This document shows, piece by piece, positions 27,675 to 36,836 of a stretch of DNA of 64,000 nucleotides (its first letter is position 1; every line of letters begins with the position of its first letter). Below the pieces are notes generated by a model. It searched no databases, was not told the origin of the DNA, and was given only the letters and a program-made list of their open reading frames with translations. The translations under genes and the position numbers were made by a program. Source of the DNA: Oscillospiraceae bacterium (GTDB taxonomy: Bacteria; Bacillota; Clostridia; Oscillospirales; JAAYXM01); contig JAFSEA010000027.1 of NCBI GenBank assembly GCA_017435965.1, forward strand, positions 22,694-86,693. The letters run 5' to 3'.

Positions 27675-29033
27675 TCATTTTAATCTGTCGAAATGTTGAC
27701 GGCTCATAGCACGTACAACCCCCGAAAGACCTATCAGTCCGATTAAGTTAGGTATTGCCATAAGCCCGTTCATCATCTCGGAAATGCTCCAGACAAGGTC
27801 GAGACTTCCAACCGCACCGATGAAAACGAATGCGACATATACATATCTGTAAGCAAGAACTGCTTTTCTTGAATTTTTCGAAAGAAACTCTATGCTTACC
27901 TCGCCGTAATAGCCCCATCCGAGGATTGTTGAAAGTGCAAAAAACACCGTTGAAAGCGTTACAACAACTCCACCGACACCGGGAAGAATTTCATTAAACG
28001 ACGCTATTGAGAGAGCTGCGCCTTCATATGCACCACCCTGCCAAAAATCACAAGTGAGGATAACAAGAGCAGACACGGTACAGATTACTATACTTGTGAA
28101 GAAAACTTCAAACATACCCCAAAGACCTTGTTTTACAGGGTCTTTGGCACTTGATGCCGCATGAGCAATAGGTGCACTACCAAGTCCCGCTTCGTTTGAG
28201 AACACTCCTCTTGAAAATCCGAACTGCATTGCACGCATAATTCCATATCCCGCAACTCCGCCGAATGCCGCTTTGAAATTGAATGCTTCTTCAAAGATAA
28301 GCGCAAAAGCGGCAGGAATTTCTTTTATTCTGAGAACCAGAGCAGTAAGAGCACACGCAACAAAGAAGATAGCCATAAAAGGGACAAGCTTTTCATTTAC
28401 GGATGCAATTCTCTTCATACCACCGAGCACTACCACGGCAGTTATTGCCGCCAAAACAATTCCCGTTATCCACGGACTTATACCGACTGTACTCTTAAGA
28501 GCGATTGCGATTGAGTTTGACTGTGTTGCGTTTCCCGTTCCGAGACACGCAATCATTGCAAATATTGCAAATGCGCCTGCGAGAACAGGAAGCTTCAGTC
28601 CGTTCTTGATGTAATACATCGGTCCTCCTACCCAACGCCCATCCTCGTTCTTTTCCCTGAAACGAAGAGAAAGAATTATCTCGGAATATTTTGTTACCAT
28701 TCCGAGAAGTGCGCTTATCCACATCCAGAAAACAGCACCGGGACCACCCGATACTATCGCAGTTGCGATACCTGCTATGCTTCCCGTTCCGATAGTTCCT
28801 GCCATTGCAGTTGCAACAGCCTGAAACGGACTTACGCCCGAACTATCCTTCTCATGCTGATTTTTTGAGAAAATTCCAAAAATCGTATTGCGGAGCATAT
28901 ATCCGAATTTGCGAAATTGAGGGAAACCCATCCTCAAAGAAAGGAAAAGACCTGCTCCTATAAGAAGCGTGAGCATAATAGGTCCCCAAACTATTCCATT
29001 GATTTCTCCGACAATTTTACTTATGATTTCCAT
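27675..29033 (-). CDS. Alanine/glycine:cation symporter (AGCS family)
   Basis: Sodium- or proton-coupled importer of alanine or glycine in the cytoplasmic membrane. The 452-residue protein has about ten to eleven membrane segments and the AGCS motifs GTIGTGSIAGIATAIVSGGPGAVFWMW (about residues 78-104), KYSEIILSLRFRE, GGPMYYIKNGL and GVFSNEAGLGSAPIAHAAS (about 275-293). It lies 30 bases after an Lrp-type regulator gene on the same strand, and both end at a strong terminator. Amino acid control by that regulator is the natural reading. Confidence 0.94.
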   Translation of the reverse strand: MEIISKIVGEINGIVWGPIMLTLLIGAGLFLSLRMGFPQFRKFGYMLRNTIFGIFSKNQHEKDSSGVSPFQAVATAMAGTIGTGSIAGIATAIVSGGPGAVFWMWISALLGMVTKYSEIILSLRFREKNEDGRWVGGPMYYIKNGLKLPVLAGAFAIFAMIACLGTGNATQSNSIAIALKSTVGISPWITGIVLAAITAVVVLGGMKRIASVNEKLVPFMAIFFVACALTALVLRIKEIPAAFALIFEEAFNFKAAFGGVAGYGIMRAMQFGFSRGVFSNEAGLGSAPIAHAASSAKDPVKQGLWGMFEVFFTSIVICTVSALVILTCDFWQGGAYEGAALSIASFNEILPGVGGVVVTLSTVFFALSTILGWGYYGEVSIEFLSKNSRKAVLAYRYVYVAFVFIGAVGSLDLVWSISEMMNGLMAIPNLIGLIGLSGVVRAMSRQHFDRLK

Positions 29034-29063
29034 TTTGCTATCCCCTGTTTTTCATTTTTCTGT

Positions 29064-29525
29064 TCAGCCGATACTTTTTATATCCGGCAGGTGACATACT
29101 TCGCATTTGTTTGTTGAGAGAACTACCGATGTTCTCGTCAGCGAAACGCCGCCTATTGCTTTGACGAAATTGAGAATTTCTTCAAGATTTTTTCCTATTT
29201 TTGTTATGACCTTGAGAATGAAATCAAAATCTCCCGCAATATAATGACATTCAACAATTGAATCATTCTTCTTTATCTGATTTATAAACTCTTCATTATA
29301 TTTAGGATGCTCAAGGCTTACGGAAATAAACGCCCAAAGCTCACGTCCCAACACACTTTGATCAATTATCGCCGTGTATTGAGCGATAATCCCCGTGTTC
29401 TCAAGTTTCTTTATCCTCTCAATAACCGCCGAGGTAGATAAATTTATTTTTGAGCCGATAACGCTTGCTTTTTCTCTTGAGTTGTTTTTGAGGCATTCAA
29501 GTATGCGATAGTCAAGAATATCCAC
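29064..29525 (-). CDS. Lrp/AsnC-family transcriptional regulator
   Basis: A 153-residue feast/famine regulator. The start is a GTG at 29525, five bases after GAGGGGGG; the upstream in-frame TTG would lie in the ribosome site itself. An N-terminal helix-turn-helix (LDYRILECLKNNSREKASVIGSKINLSTSAVIERIKKLENTGII) is followed by the RAM ligand-binding domain (VECHYIAGDFDFILKVITKI near residues 90-112). Such proteins bind amino acids as effectors. Located just ahead of an alanine/glycine symporter in one operon, it probably controls that importer and itself. Confidence 0.93.
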   Translation of the reverse strand: MDILDYRILECLKNNSREKASVIGSKINLSTSAVIERIKKLENTGIIAQYTAIIDQSVLGRELWAFISVSLEHPKYNEEFINQIKKNDSIVECHYIAGDFDFILKVITKIGKNLEEILNFVKAIGGVSLTRTSVVLSTNKCEVCHLPDIKSIG

Positions 29526-29548
29526 AATATCCCCCCTCAAATAAGTAG

Positions 29549-29577
29549 ATTATAATAAAAACAGAAAAATTTGTAAA
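29549..29577 (-). promoter_or_regulatory. Sigma-A promoter of the Lrp-symporter operon
   Basis: On the minus strand TTTACA (29572-29577), a 17-base spacer and a perfect TATAAT (29549-29554). Transcription would begin near 29542, 17 bases before the GTG start. Confidence 0.85.
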
Positions 29578-29767
29578 GCAAACAGGAAATCATAAGTATT
29601 ATTTTTGTTATTTTTTAATTTCACCAAAATATTTTCCGAATCCCCATCACCTTTCCGAATTTTTTAATCAAGAGCATCTTCAAAGAGGAGTATACCATAT
29701 CTTTCATCTTCCTTCAAGGAGAATATCGAAAGCCACAAAAAGCATTGCAGATGGTACTTTTCTCATA

Positions 29768-29796
29768 TTTACTTTTCACACTTTCTTTAGTATAAT
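29768..29796 (+). promoter_or_regulatory. Sigma-A promoter of the amidotransferase-domain gene
   Basis: TTTACT (29768-29773) and perfect TATAAT (29791-29796) with a 17-base spacer. The leader to the ATG at 29832 is about 28 bases and contains GGAGG. Confidence 0.75.
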
Positions 29797-29831
29797 GAAA
29801 AAGCGAAATATGATTGGAGGGAAACTTCATT

Positions 29832-30866
29832 ATGTGTAATATTGCAGGATACGTGGGCAAGCGGGATGCTGCTCCGATTATAATTGAAATGATGAGACGA
29901 GAAGAGGGCTTTGCAGGTGGATATTACAGCGGTCTTGCAACCATTTCCGATAGTGTAATTCATCATCGGAAGCTTACTGGAAACCTCAATGATCTTCTCT
30001 CAAAAACCGATGCCGCAACGCTACCGGGAAATGTCGGTATTATACACAGCCGTTCAAACTCAGGCGGAGGCGATGAATTTGCCCATCCCTTCTGCAGATT
30101 CTGTGACGAAAAAGCAACCATTGCATATGTTGCCAACGGAGCTGCCAACTTCTTTGCCAATCGCTTTGATGAGTGCACGGAAATTGCCGCATCTCTTTTT
30201 AAGGATGGATATAGCTTCACATCGGTGCAGGATGAGGAAATCCCTGCCTATCCAAAGCTTCCCGACGGTCGCACCGTGCATATGAGTGATCTTATGGCAC
30301 AACTCATTGCACGATATATAGAAAGCGGAAGCACTCACGCCGATGCAATAAACCTTGCATATCAGGAAATGCCGGGCGAAATTGTGGGACTTCTTCTCTC
30401 CCCTAATCATCCCGACAGCATTGCGTGGTCAAGAATAAATATGCCAATGTTTGTAGGCTTTGCTTCACACGGTGCATATCTCGCATCTACCCCCTACGCT
30501 TTCCCCGATGATGCAAGGGACATAAAACTTCTTCCTGCCATGTGCGGCGGCGAGGTTTTTCCGGACCGTGTTACAGAAAAGCCATATGCAAAAGAGCTTT
30601 GCTCAATTGCTCCCATAGATGACGAGACCTATAACAAAGCTAAAAAACTTCTATCAAAACACATATCCCATGAGCCAAAGAATATGATTACAGGTGTTGA
30701 TGCAATAAAACCTGCATTTTCTTCTGCCGACATAATTCCCCGCGATGCGCTTTATTACCAACTGGTCTATGATATGAAGGATGAACTTGAATTTTCCGAA
30801 GAAATGCTTGACGGCGCATTCAACGGACTTCTCGCACCCAAAAAGTATATAACATTTAAAAAGTGA
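29832..30866 (+). CDS. Stand-alone class II glutamine amidotransferase-domain protein
   Basis: A 344-residue protein starting ATG-TGT, so Met removal exposes a Cys nucleophile: MCNIAGYVG is the Ntn glutaminase signature of GlmS and PurF. Further matches are IIHSRSNSGG near residue 74 (place of the HTRWATHG motif) and AYVANGAANFF near 103 (the Asn-Gly oxyanion pair). No SIS, PRTase or synthetase domain follows; the rest (about 200-344) is unrecognised, with CGGEVFPDRV and repeated KP motifs. An upstream in-frame TTG at 29814 would put GGAGG inside the gene, so the ATG at 29832 is chosen. It is monocistronic. Its synthetase partner, if any, is unknown; the PurF encoded in this window lacks exactly this activity. 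Confidence 0.75.
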   Translation: MCNIAGYVGKRDAAPIIIEMMRREEGFAGGYYSGLATISDSVIHHRKLTGNLNDLLSKTDAATLPGNVGIIHSRSNSGGGDEFAHPFCRFCDEKATIAYVANGAANFFANRFDECTEIAASLFKDGYSFTSVQDEEIPAYPKLPDGRTVHMSDLMAQLIARYIESGSTHADAINLAYQEMPGEIVGLLLSPNHPDSIAWSRINMPMFVGFASHGAYLASTPYAFPDDARDIKLLPAMCGGEVFPDRVTEKPYAKELCSIAPIDDETYNKAKKLLSKHISHEPKNMITGVDAIKPAFSSADIIPRDALYYQLVYDMKDELEFSEEMLDGAFNGLLAPKKYITFKK

Positions 30867-30878
30867 AAAAAGCATACG

Positions 30879-30909
30879 AAAAAGGGCGGTGAAATTCACC
30901 GTCCTTTTT
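30879..30909. terminator. Bidirectional terminator between convergent genes
   Basis: A stem of about 14 bp (AAAAAGGGCGGTGA with TCACCGTCCTTTTT, one G-U pair) around a 3-base loop, with A and U runs on both sides, so it can end both the amidotransferase-domain gene (plus) and the glycoside hydrolase gene (minus). Confidence 0.88.
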
Positions 30910-30919
30910 ACAATTATGT

Positions 30920-33085
30920 TTATGCATTTTCTTCGCAGACGAGATGGATTTCTTTTATTTTTCCATCAGGAAGAGCGAAAGAAACTGTGTTTTCCCGCTT
31001 TTCGGCAGGCTTTACCGAAATTTTAAACTCACCGTCTTTTTCTGCAATTGTTATGCGAAGTCCCCCAAAGTGATAGTCTGTCATCGGCACAAGAGGAAGT
31101 GACTTTTCCGTCCCGAACATATCAAGCCCATGACGAATCCACAGTGTGCCAAGAAGCTCACCTGCTCCGACATTTGATGACATACACGGAGTGCAGTAAA
31201 AACCGATATTGCTTCTTGCAATATCGCCATTTCCCGCATCAATGCACTCCCAGATATTAGGATAAGCAAGGTTTGAATTAAGTACAGAATCAAAGACCGT
31301 ATCTACCAGCTCCGGAAAATGCTTTTTTGCAATAGCAACGGCAAGAGAGCAGGATTTCGGCCACGACGGACCTCTCCAGTATATGTCGGAGAAGAAACCT
31401 TCCTCCCCTTCTGCACAAGTGCGTATTCCATACTTTCCGATAAGTCTCTCAAACTGTGGCTTTACAAGAGCAAGCTTTTCTTCGTCTGCAAGATTATAAA
31501 CCAGCGGAAAAAGACCGTCAACTCCCACTCTTGTGTCAAGTGTGCCGTCTGCCTGAAGTGCGCCGTACCAATGCTTTTCCTTATCCCAGAGAATATCGTT
31601 TATCGCCTTCTTCGTCTTTTCGGCTTCATCATACCAATATCGGGCATCACCAAAGCCTGTAAGTTCCGAAATCTTTCCCATCGACATTTCATAATGGTAT
31701 CTCTCTGCAGAGAGTATTGAGCCATAGCAGAATTCTGTCGGTTCGTTTCCGTCAACACCATAAGTTGCCGCCTGGAATGCAGGGAACGTATCAAGACCCG
31801 TATCATAGGCATTGTGAAGTGCCCAGAGATGATTGTTATTATGCTTTTCATCAAACTCACGGCAGATGAAGAAATAATATCGGCAAAGTGGCTCATACCA
31901 TTCTTTTAGCGAATCAACATCACCGCTCACATTGTAATAGCGGAGTGCCGTACCCGGAAGCTGGGGGTTTTGTATTATTCCTCCCTCCATCCAATCTGAG
32001 CCGGGCACCTCTTCGTGAAGATATGCCGCATGGGTAACATATCCGTCTTCTCTTTGTGCGGAAAGTAGAATGTTCATCGCTCTTTTTATCCATTCACACG
32101 GATGAAAAACATCTTGCGAAGAATACCACTCCACAGCAGGTATCGCCCACTGCCATATTCCCTTATAAACCGGGAGAGATTCAAGAACATTGAAGCCCCA
32201 CCCCGGATAGTTGCAGTAATTGAGAAAAATCACCCACCAAGATTTGTAATAAAGTTTGCGCTCACGCTCATCGGCTCCGTCAAACCCCACGGTCGGAAGC
32301 GAGAGGAATCGCTTATTCCACTTATTGCGAAGAAGTGAGTCGGCATCTGTTACAGAAAGTGCCTTAAGCGCAGCCTCACGACTGTGGTGGCTCATTCCGA
32401 AACGAAGTGAAACCTCTCCGTCATTCTCTATTGAAACTTCTGTTTCAATCAACATCACGCGACCTTTTCCGAAGTTTTCGGAAAAAGCTTCTCCTGCAGA
32501 GTCATAGGCATCGAGTTCATTGTCAAAAACCGATATTTTTACTGAGTGCGAACTTGCAATATAATAATGTCTGTCTGAAAGAGTTATGGAAATAACCCCG
32601 TCACAATCTCGCTCAGCAGAAAATCCGTCGTATGCAATGAAGGTTGAATACAACTTCTTTTTATAGCTGTAGATGCCTGTCGGATCCTTTAGTCCAACAG
32701 AGGTGTTGCGGAGAAGAAAATCCCATGTAAGTCCTTTTTCTGTTGCGGCAGAAAGCTTTTCACTCCCTGCAAGCGCAGAATTTGGAAACCGGAAAGTATG
32801 CGAAATCTGCCCCGGGCGATAACTCTGTTCAGAAAAAATAAATCGACTTCGTCCCGGTGCTCCGCAAAGATTGGGGTATTCAAGTGCCGCAAAGCACAAC
32901 TCAAAGGTATATCTGTCCTGATTGTATTTTGAAAGGTTTGTATCAAGAAAATTATAACCTATTCTTCCGTCGTGAGAAGGACAGTAGAAACCCAGGTCAT
33001 AATCGTCCTCCTTGATTGAGATCGCACTCATTCGAGGAAGAGAGAAATCAAAGTTTTCAGAAAGCGATGACCAGATATCAGTCAT
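30920..33085 (-). CDS. (alpha/alpha)6-barrel glycoside hydrolase (GH63/GH37-like, MGH1-like)
   Basis: A 721-residue protein without signal peptide, so probably cytosolic. The first 250 residues form a beta-rich domain; from about 265 comes an (alpha/alpha)6 toroid seen in clan GH-G/GH-L enzymes: YKGIWQWAIPAVEWYSSQDVF near 315, QREDGYVTHAAYLHEE near 350, HNAYDTGLDTFPAF near 430, and EGFFSDIYWRGPSWP near 580, which matches the Trp-Arg-Gly-Pro catalytic-region motif of trehalase, mannosylglycerate hydrolase and GH63. Asp in SQDVF and Asp435 and the Glu of EEGFFSD are candidate acids. The start ATG has GGGGGAAT upstream. Single-gene unit. Substrate unknown; alpha-glucosides or mannosyl compounds are likely types. 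Confidence 0.8.
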   Translation of the reverse strand: MTDIWSSLSENFDFSLPRMSAISIKEDDYDLGFYCPSHDGRIGYNFLDTNLSKYNQDRYTFELCFAALEYPNLCGAPGRSRFIFSEQSYRPGQISHTFRFPNSALAGSEKLSAATEKGLTWDFLLRNTSVGLKDPTGIYSYKKKLYSTFIAYDGFSAERDCDGVISITLSDRHYYIASSHSVKISVFDNELDAYDSAGEAFSENFGKGRVMLIETEVSIENDGEVSLRFGMSHHSREAALKALSVTDADSLLRNKWNKRFLSLPTVGFDGADERERKLYYKSWWVIFLNYCNYPGWGFNVLESLPVYKGIWQWAIPAVEWYSSQDVFHPCEWIKRAMNILLSAQREDGYVTHAAYLHEEVPGSDWMEGGIIQNPQLPGTALRYYNVSGDVDSLKEWYEPLCRYYFFICREFDEKHNNNHLWALHNAYDTGLDTFPAFQAATYGVDGNEPTEFCYGSILSAERYHYEMSMGKISELTGFGDARYWYDEAEKTKKAINDILWDKEKHWYGALQADGTLDTRVGVDGLFPLVYNLADEEKLALVKPQFERLIGKYGIRTCAEGEEGFFSDIYWRGPSWPKSCSLAVAIAKKHFPELVDTVFDSVLNSNLAYPNIWECIDAGNGDIARSNIGFYCTPCMSSNVGAGELLGTLWIRHGLDMFGTEKSLPLVPMTDYHFGGLRITIAEKDGEFKISVKPAEKRENTVSFALPDGKIKEIHLVCEENA

Positions 33086-33187
33086 TCATATTCCCCCTTT
33101 AGTTCTTCTGCTATAGCGGAGCATTGGGTTGGCTTTAGTACGCCGTTTCAATAATGATGTCCAAAAATGTACATTTCCAAGCGACTT

Positions 33188-33706
33188 TTAATTCAACTCT
33201 AATACTTGGTCATATTCACCGCCAAAATCTTCAATTGACTCAATAATCGGCGAGAAGTCGCTTGTGTACGACATTGACCTGTATCGTTTAAAAGGTGATT
33301 TGTCTGCCACTTCTTTTCTCCCATCTTTATAAACAACCACACAATCAAAAATTCCGGAATTTTCATAGTATGGAGAAGATCCAAAGCAATCGGACATAAG
33401 CTCAAACTCAACTATGTAATCAATGTTACCAAACATCTCTTCCGGTGTTGGTATGCTCATTCCATTTGATATCTGTTTTGCCTCACTTGCTTCTATTTCC
33501 TCTTTTATATTGACAATCCGGGTGTTAACAATTTCCAGATGCCTATCCGTATTTTCGGACACGCTGCCCAAGTCACCGTCATAATACTTATCCCAATGCT
33601 CTTTAAGACATTCTATCGCCGTTTCCACACGATCGTCACTCCGATCACATCCGCAAAACGAAAAAATCAAGCTCATACATATTAAACACAAAAATGTTTT
33701 TTTCAT
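33188..33706 (-). CDS. Small putative lipoprotein, function unknown
   Basis: A 172-residue protein beginning MKKTFLCLICMSLIFSFCGCDRSDD: a positive N-terminus, a hydrophobic core and a lipobox-like FCGC, with Cys20 the likely lipidation site, although the -3 position (Phe) is not ideal. The mature part is acidic and has no domain I recognise. It has ATG with GGAGAA at a normal distance. It follows the pseudouridine synthase gene by 42 bases on the same strand, so it may be the last gene of the ridA-rluA transcript. Low similarity to anything familiar. Confidence 0.65.
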   Translation of the reverse strand: MKKTFLCLICMSLIFSFCGCDRSDDRVETAIECLKEHWDKYYDGDLGSVSENTDRHLEIVNTRIVNIKEEIEASEAKQISNGMSIPTPEEMFGNIDYIVEFELMSDCFGSSPYYENSGIFDCVVVYKDGRKEVADKSPFKRYRSMSYTSDFSPIIESIEDFGGEYDQVLELN

Positions 33707-33748
33707 CGCAAATTCTCCTTCAATATTATAAGTTAAAGAGACTATCTT

Positions 33749-34378
33749 TTACTCAATATCAAATATACTCCAGGGGAGTTCTTTCGGGGGATTTTTTGAG
33801 ATATCTTGTCCTGAGGTTTTTATTCTGTGGGAGAAAAGTCCTATGGGGCATTTTTCACGGCTTCCGTATTTGCCGTCGCCGAAAAGTGGGTGCTTTCGGC
33901 TTGCAAACTGAACTCTTATCTGATGACTTCTTCCCGTATGCAGGCTTATGAGGACGAGAGAGCAACATCTTCCCTCCCACTCTCCTTTTGCAAGCACTTT
34001 ATATGAGAGAGAGGCTTTTTTAACACCTTTTCTTTCTCGCTTTACAACAAAGCTCTTGTTTTTTGAGGAGTCCTTAAAAAGAAGGTCTTCCATAATGCCT
34101 TCGTTATCCGAAAGCTCACCTTCGCAGACAACAAGATATTCCTTAGTAAAATCCTTATGCTCGGAAATCTTTGCACTCATCTTTGCGGCGGAAGCTTTTG
34201 TTTTTGCATATACCATAACACCGCCGACCGGCTTATCAAGTCGGTGCAAAGGGTATATTTCACTCCCAAGCTGTTCTTTTAAGATTGTGACCGTTTCTTC
34301 TTCCGAGGATATCCCGGATGGTTTTACAATGAAAACCAAATCATCATTCTCAAATAGAATTTCAAGCTGAATATTCAT
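33749..34378 (-). CDS. RluA-family pseudouridine synthase
   Basis: RNA uridine isomerase. The 209-residue protein lacks an S4 domain and consists of the catalytic domain only. The catalytic Asp is in YPLHRLDKPVGGVMVYAKT (about residues 42-60), and the late motif LHTGRSHQIRVQFASRKHPLFGDGKYG (about 145-172) is the family RNA-binding region. The length is short compared with RluD, in line with the small RluA/YjbO-type enzymes. It starts two bases after ridA ends, so translation is coupled. Target RNA and position cannot be inferred. Confidence 0.9.
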   Translation of the reverse strand: MNIQLEILFENDDLVFIVKPSGISSEEETVTILKEQLGSEIYPLHRLDKPVGGVMVYAKTKASAAKMSAKISEHKDFTKEYLVVCEGELSDNEGIMEDLLFKDSSKNKSFVVKRERKGVKKASLSYKVLAKGEWEGRCCSLVLISLHTGRSHQIRVQFASRKHPLFGDGKYGSREKCPIGLFSHRIKTSGQDISKNPPKELPWSIFDIE

Positions 34379-34380
34379 AG

Positions 34381-34752
34381 TTATATCTTTGCAACAGCTT
34401 CAACTTCAAGAAGCACATCTTTGGGAAGTCTTGCCACTTCAACACAGGAACGTGCAGGATAAGGTGCTTCAAAATAGCTTGCGTAAATTTCGTTTATGGT
34501 GGCAAAATCCTCCATATTCTTTATGAATACAGTTGTTTTTATTACATTTGCCATCTTTCCGCCGGAGGCTTCAATCAGGTTTTTAAGATTGGAAAAAGCC
34601 TGCTCCGCCTGTGCCTTTACGCCTTCGGGAATTTCTCCTGTTTCGGGGTTTACGGGAATCTGCCCGGATGTGAAAACCATATCACCGAGAGTAATAGCCT
34701 GAGAATAAGGTCCGATTGCGGCAGGTGCCTTATCTGTTTTAATAACGTTCAT
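34381..34752 (-). CDS. ridA: RidA-family enamine/imine deaminase
   Basis: A 123-residue trimeric cytosolic enzyme that hydrolyses reactive 2-aminoacrylate and related imines formed by PLP enzymes. Hallmarks are the N-terminal KAPAAIGPYSQAI, MVFTSGQIPVNPETGEIP near residue 26, and the late PARSCVEVARLPKDVLLEVEAVA in which Arg (residue 104 region) binds the carboxylate and Glu (about 119) is conserved. AAGGAGAA is placed normally. It is upstream of the RluA-type gene and separated from proS by a terminator-like hairpin. Confidence 0.95.
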   Translation of the reverse strand: MNVIKTDKAPAAIGPYSQAITLGDMVFTSGQIPVNPETGEIPEGVKAQAEQAFSNLKNLIEASGGKMANVIKTTVFIKNMEDFATINEIYASYFEAPYPARSCVEVARLPKDVLLEVEAVAKI

Positions 34753-34780
34753 AATATATTCTCCTTTTACTTTTGTTTTT

Positions 34781-34821
34781 GAGAAAATCGAGTTGCGACA
34801 GCTTCACATAATCGCAACTCG
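34781..34821 (-). terminator. Terminator after proS
   Basis: On the minus strand CGAGTTGCGA (34812-34821) pairs with TCGCAACTCG (34789-34798) and is followed by ATTTTCTC. It lies 8 bases after the proS stop and just before the ridA ribosome site; the short U tract suggests partial read-through into ridA. Confidence 0.75.
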
Positions 34822-34828
34822 AATATTC

Positions 34829-36538
34829 TTATTTCATTTCCTTTATAAGTGCTTCAATTTCAGATACAACCGAATCAAGCTCAACACTCTTTGAGATTGA
34901 CTTATCTCTTGAAGAAATTTCGACAACGCGCTGCTTCATATTTCTGGGGCTTACGATTATGCGGAGAGGCACACCCAAAAGGTCTGCATCGGAGAACATA
35001 ACTCCTGCGCTGACCTTGCGGTCGTCATAAATAATCTCTATTCCCCTATTCTTAAGTTCTTCATAGAGCTTATCCGCAAATGCCTTGACCTCTGCATCAT
35101 CGGCACGGACAGCACAGAGATGAACCTGCCACGGAGCAACGGACATAGGCCAGATGGGGCCGTAATCATCGTGGTGCTCCTCGCAGATTGCAGCCGCAAG
35201 ACGGCCGACACCGATACCGTAGCAACCCATAATGGGATACTCGGACTTACCTTCGCTGTCAACATAGGTCATATTCATTGACTTTGTGTATTTTGTGCCG
35301 AGCTGGAAGATGTTACCGACTTCGATACCACGAGAAACTGTTATTGCCTTCTTTCCGCAAACAGGGCAGATGCCGCCCTCGGTAATCTTTGCAAAGTCAA
35401 AGAACTCTGCACCCTCAACATCACGGGACATATCAAGACCTGTGAGGTGATATTCATCTTCATTTGCACCACAGCAGAGGTTATTGCGATTTTCAAGAGA
35501 CTTATCATAAAGAACGATACAGTCAGCATCGAGATTTACAGGACCGATGTAGCCTGTGTGAAGTCCGCTTTCTTCTGTGATAACTGCCGGGTGGATTTCA
35601 AAACCGAGGTGGTTTGTGAGCTTTGTTTCGTTTGCTTCAAGATCGCCGCGGATAAAGAGAACAATATATTTATCATCGGAATTTCTCTGATATACAACTG
35701 CCTTACAGGAGTTCTTTGCATCGCTTCCGAGGAAGTTGCATACATCTTCAATGGTCTCAAAACCGGGAGTGTGAACCTTCTTGATTTCTTCAGAGATTGC
35801 ATCACGGGCAATATCGGAAATATTCTCTGCAGCTTCCATATTTGCACGGTAGTTACATTCATTACAGATTGCGATGGAATCCTCGCCGATGGGAGTGAGG
35901 AGCATAAATTCGTGAGAAACGCTTCCGCCCATCATACCGGAATCTGACTTTACGGAGATAACCTCAGGAACACCTGCACGGGCATAGATATTCTCATATG
36001 CCTTATGGCACTTCTCATAGTATTCTTCAAGGTCTGCCTGGCTTGTGTGGAAAGAATATGCATCCTTCATTGTGAATTCACGGACACGGATAAGGCCTGC
36101 CCTCGGTCTTGCTTCATCACGGAATTTGGTCTGAATCTGATAAATCATAAAGGGGTATTTTGCATAGGTCTGACCATATTCACGGACAAGGTGAACAGCA
36201 GCTTCTTCATGGGTCATACCGAGAACGAGAGGAGAACCGCTTCTATCGTCAAAGCGAGCCATTTCCTTTCCGATGCTTGTGTATCTTCCCGACTCTTCCC
36301 AGAGGGATGCCGGCATAACTACCGGGAACATAACTTCCTGACCGTCGATTGCATCCATTTCTTCACGGATAATCTGCTCAATCTTACGTGTTATACGCTT
36401 CAATGGCATATACGATGAGAAGATACCGCTTGCAACGTATTTCATATATCCGCCACGGGTCATAAGAGCATGGCTGTCTACCACGCAATCGGCAGGTTTT
36501 TCTTTAAAACGATCGCCAACGAGTTTTTCAAGCTTCAT
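34829..36538 (-). CDS. proS: Prolyl-tRNA synthetase, bacterial type with editing insert
   Basis: Class II synthetase charging tRNA-Pro. The start is the ATG at 36538 (MKLEKLVGDRFKEKP), with TGGAGGAA 8 bases upstream; the longer open frame to 36625 runs into the T-box terminator. The 569-residue chain has motif 2 FRDEARPRAGLIRVREFTMKDAYSFH (about residues 135-160), a central YbaK-like editing insert (about 225-390, SGMMGGSVSHEF then KAVVYQR..), motif 3 CYGIGVGRLAAAICEEHHDDYGPIWP (about 440-465) and a C-terminal anticodon-binding domain. Expression is controlled by the T-box leader directly upstream. Confidence 0.96.
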   Translation of the reverse strand: MKLEKLVGDRFKEKPADCVVDSHALMTRGGYMKYVASGIFSSYMPLKRITRKIEQIIREEMDAIDGQEVMFPVVMPASLWEESGRYTSIGKEMARFDDRSGSPLVLGMTHEEAAVHLVREYGQTYAKYPFMIYQIQTKFRDEARPRAGLIRVREFTMKDAYSFHTSQADLEEYYEKCHKAYENIYARAGVPEVISVKSDSGMMGGSVSHEFMLLTPIGEDSIAICNECNYRANMEAAENISDIARDAISEEIKKVHTPGFETIEDVCNFLGSDAKNSCKAVVYQRNSDDKYIVLFIRGDLEANETKLTNHLGFEIHPAVITEESGLHTGYIGPVNLDADCIVLYDKSLENRNNLCCGANEDEYHLTGLDMSRDVEGAEFFDFAKITEGGICPVCGKKAITVSRGIEVGNIFQLGTKYTKSMNMTYVDSEGKSEYPIMGCYGIGVGRLAAAICEEHHDDYGPIWPMSVAPWQVHLCAVRADDAEVKAFADKLYEELKNRGIEIIYDDRKVSAGVMFSDADLLGVPLRIIVSPRNMKQRVVEISSRDKSISKSVELDSVVSEIEALIKEMK

Positions 36539-36561
36539 AATAAATTCCTCCAAAAGTTTAA

Positions 36562-36832
36562 TAAAAAAGTCCCAAGCTGTGTTACACAGCTTAGGACGAA
36601 CTGAATACATAGTCCGCGGTACCACCTAAATTCGGATAAATCCGCACCTCACAAGCACGAAAGCCCGTGCTTTTCTCTATAACGGGAGAAGACCGGTATG
36701 ACTTAATCGGAGAAAGCTCTCCTTTCGCCAACAGCTCCGAGACCGGTTCGGCATATCCTCAATAAGGGCTTGCACCTTCCGCCCTCTCTCTGAAAAATCA
36801 GAAGTGCCTACTATTCCTCTTCACAGCTTTTT
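36562..36832 (-). promoter_or_regulatory. T-box leader of proS, proline specifier
   Basis: On the minus strand AGGTGGTACCGCGG (36614-36627) is the tRNA-acceptor-binding T-box sequence. Upstream are Stem I elements: AGTA after GAGGAA, AGAGAGAGGGCGGAAGGTGCAAGCC, and GCCGAACCGGTCTCGGAGCTG, where CCG (36744-36746) in the GAA-NNN-GUCUcGGAGC context is the likely specifier codon for proline. The leader ends in a terminator stem GTCCTAAGCTGTG/CACAGCTTGGGAC (36569-36597) with TTTTTTAT. Uncharged tRNA-Pro should favour the antiterminator and proS expression. Confidence 0.93.
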
Positions 36833-36836
36833 AGGT

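Noticed and set aside
29568..29760. Possible small gene or leader RNA between the Lrp and amidotransferase-domain genes
   Set aside because: No open frame with a ribosome site and no convincing RNA fold; only the two divergent promoters are supported.
34829..36625. Longer proS reading
   Set aside because: It would begin inside the T-box terminator stem; the ATG at 36538 has a good ribosome site.
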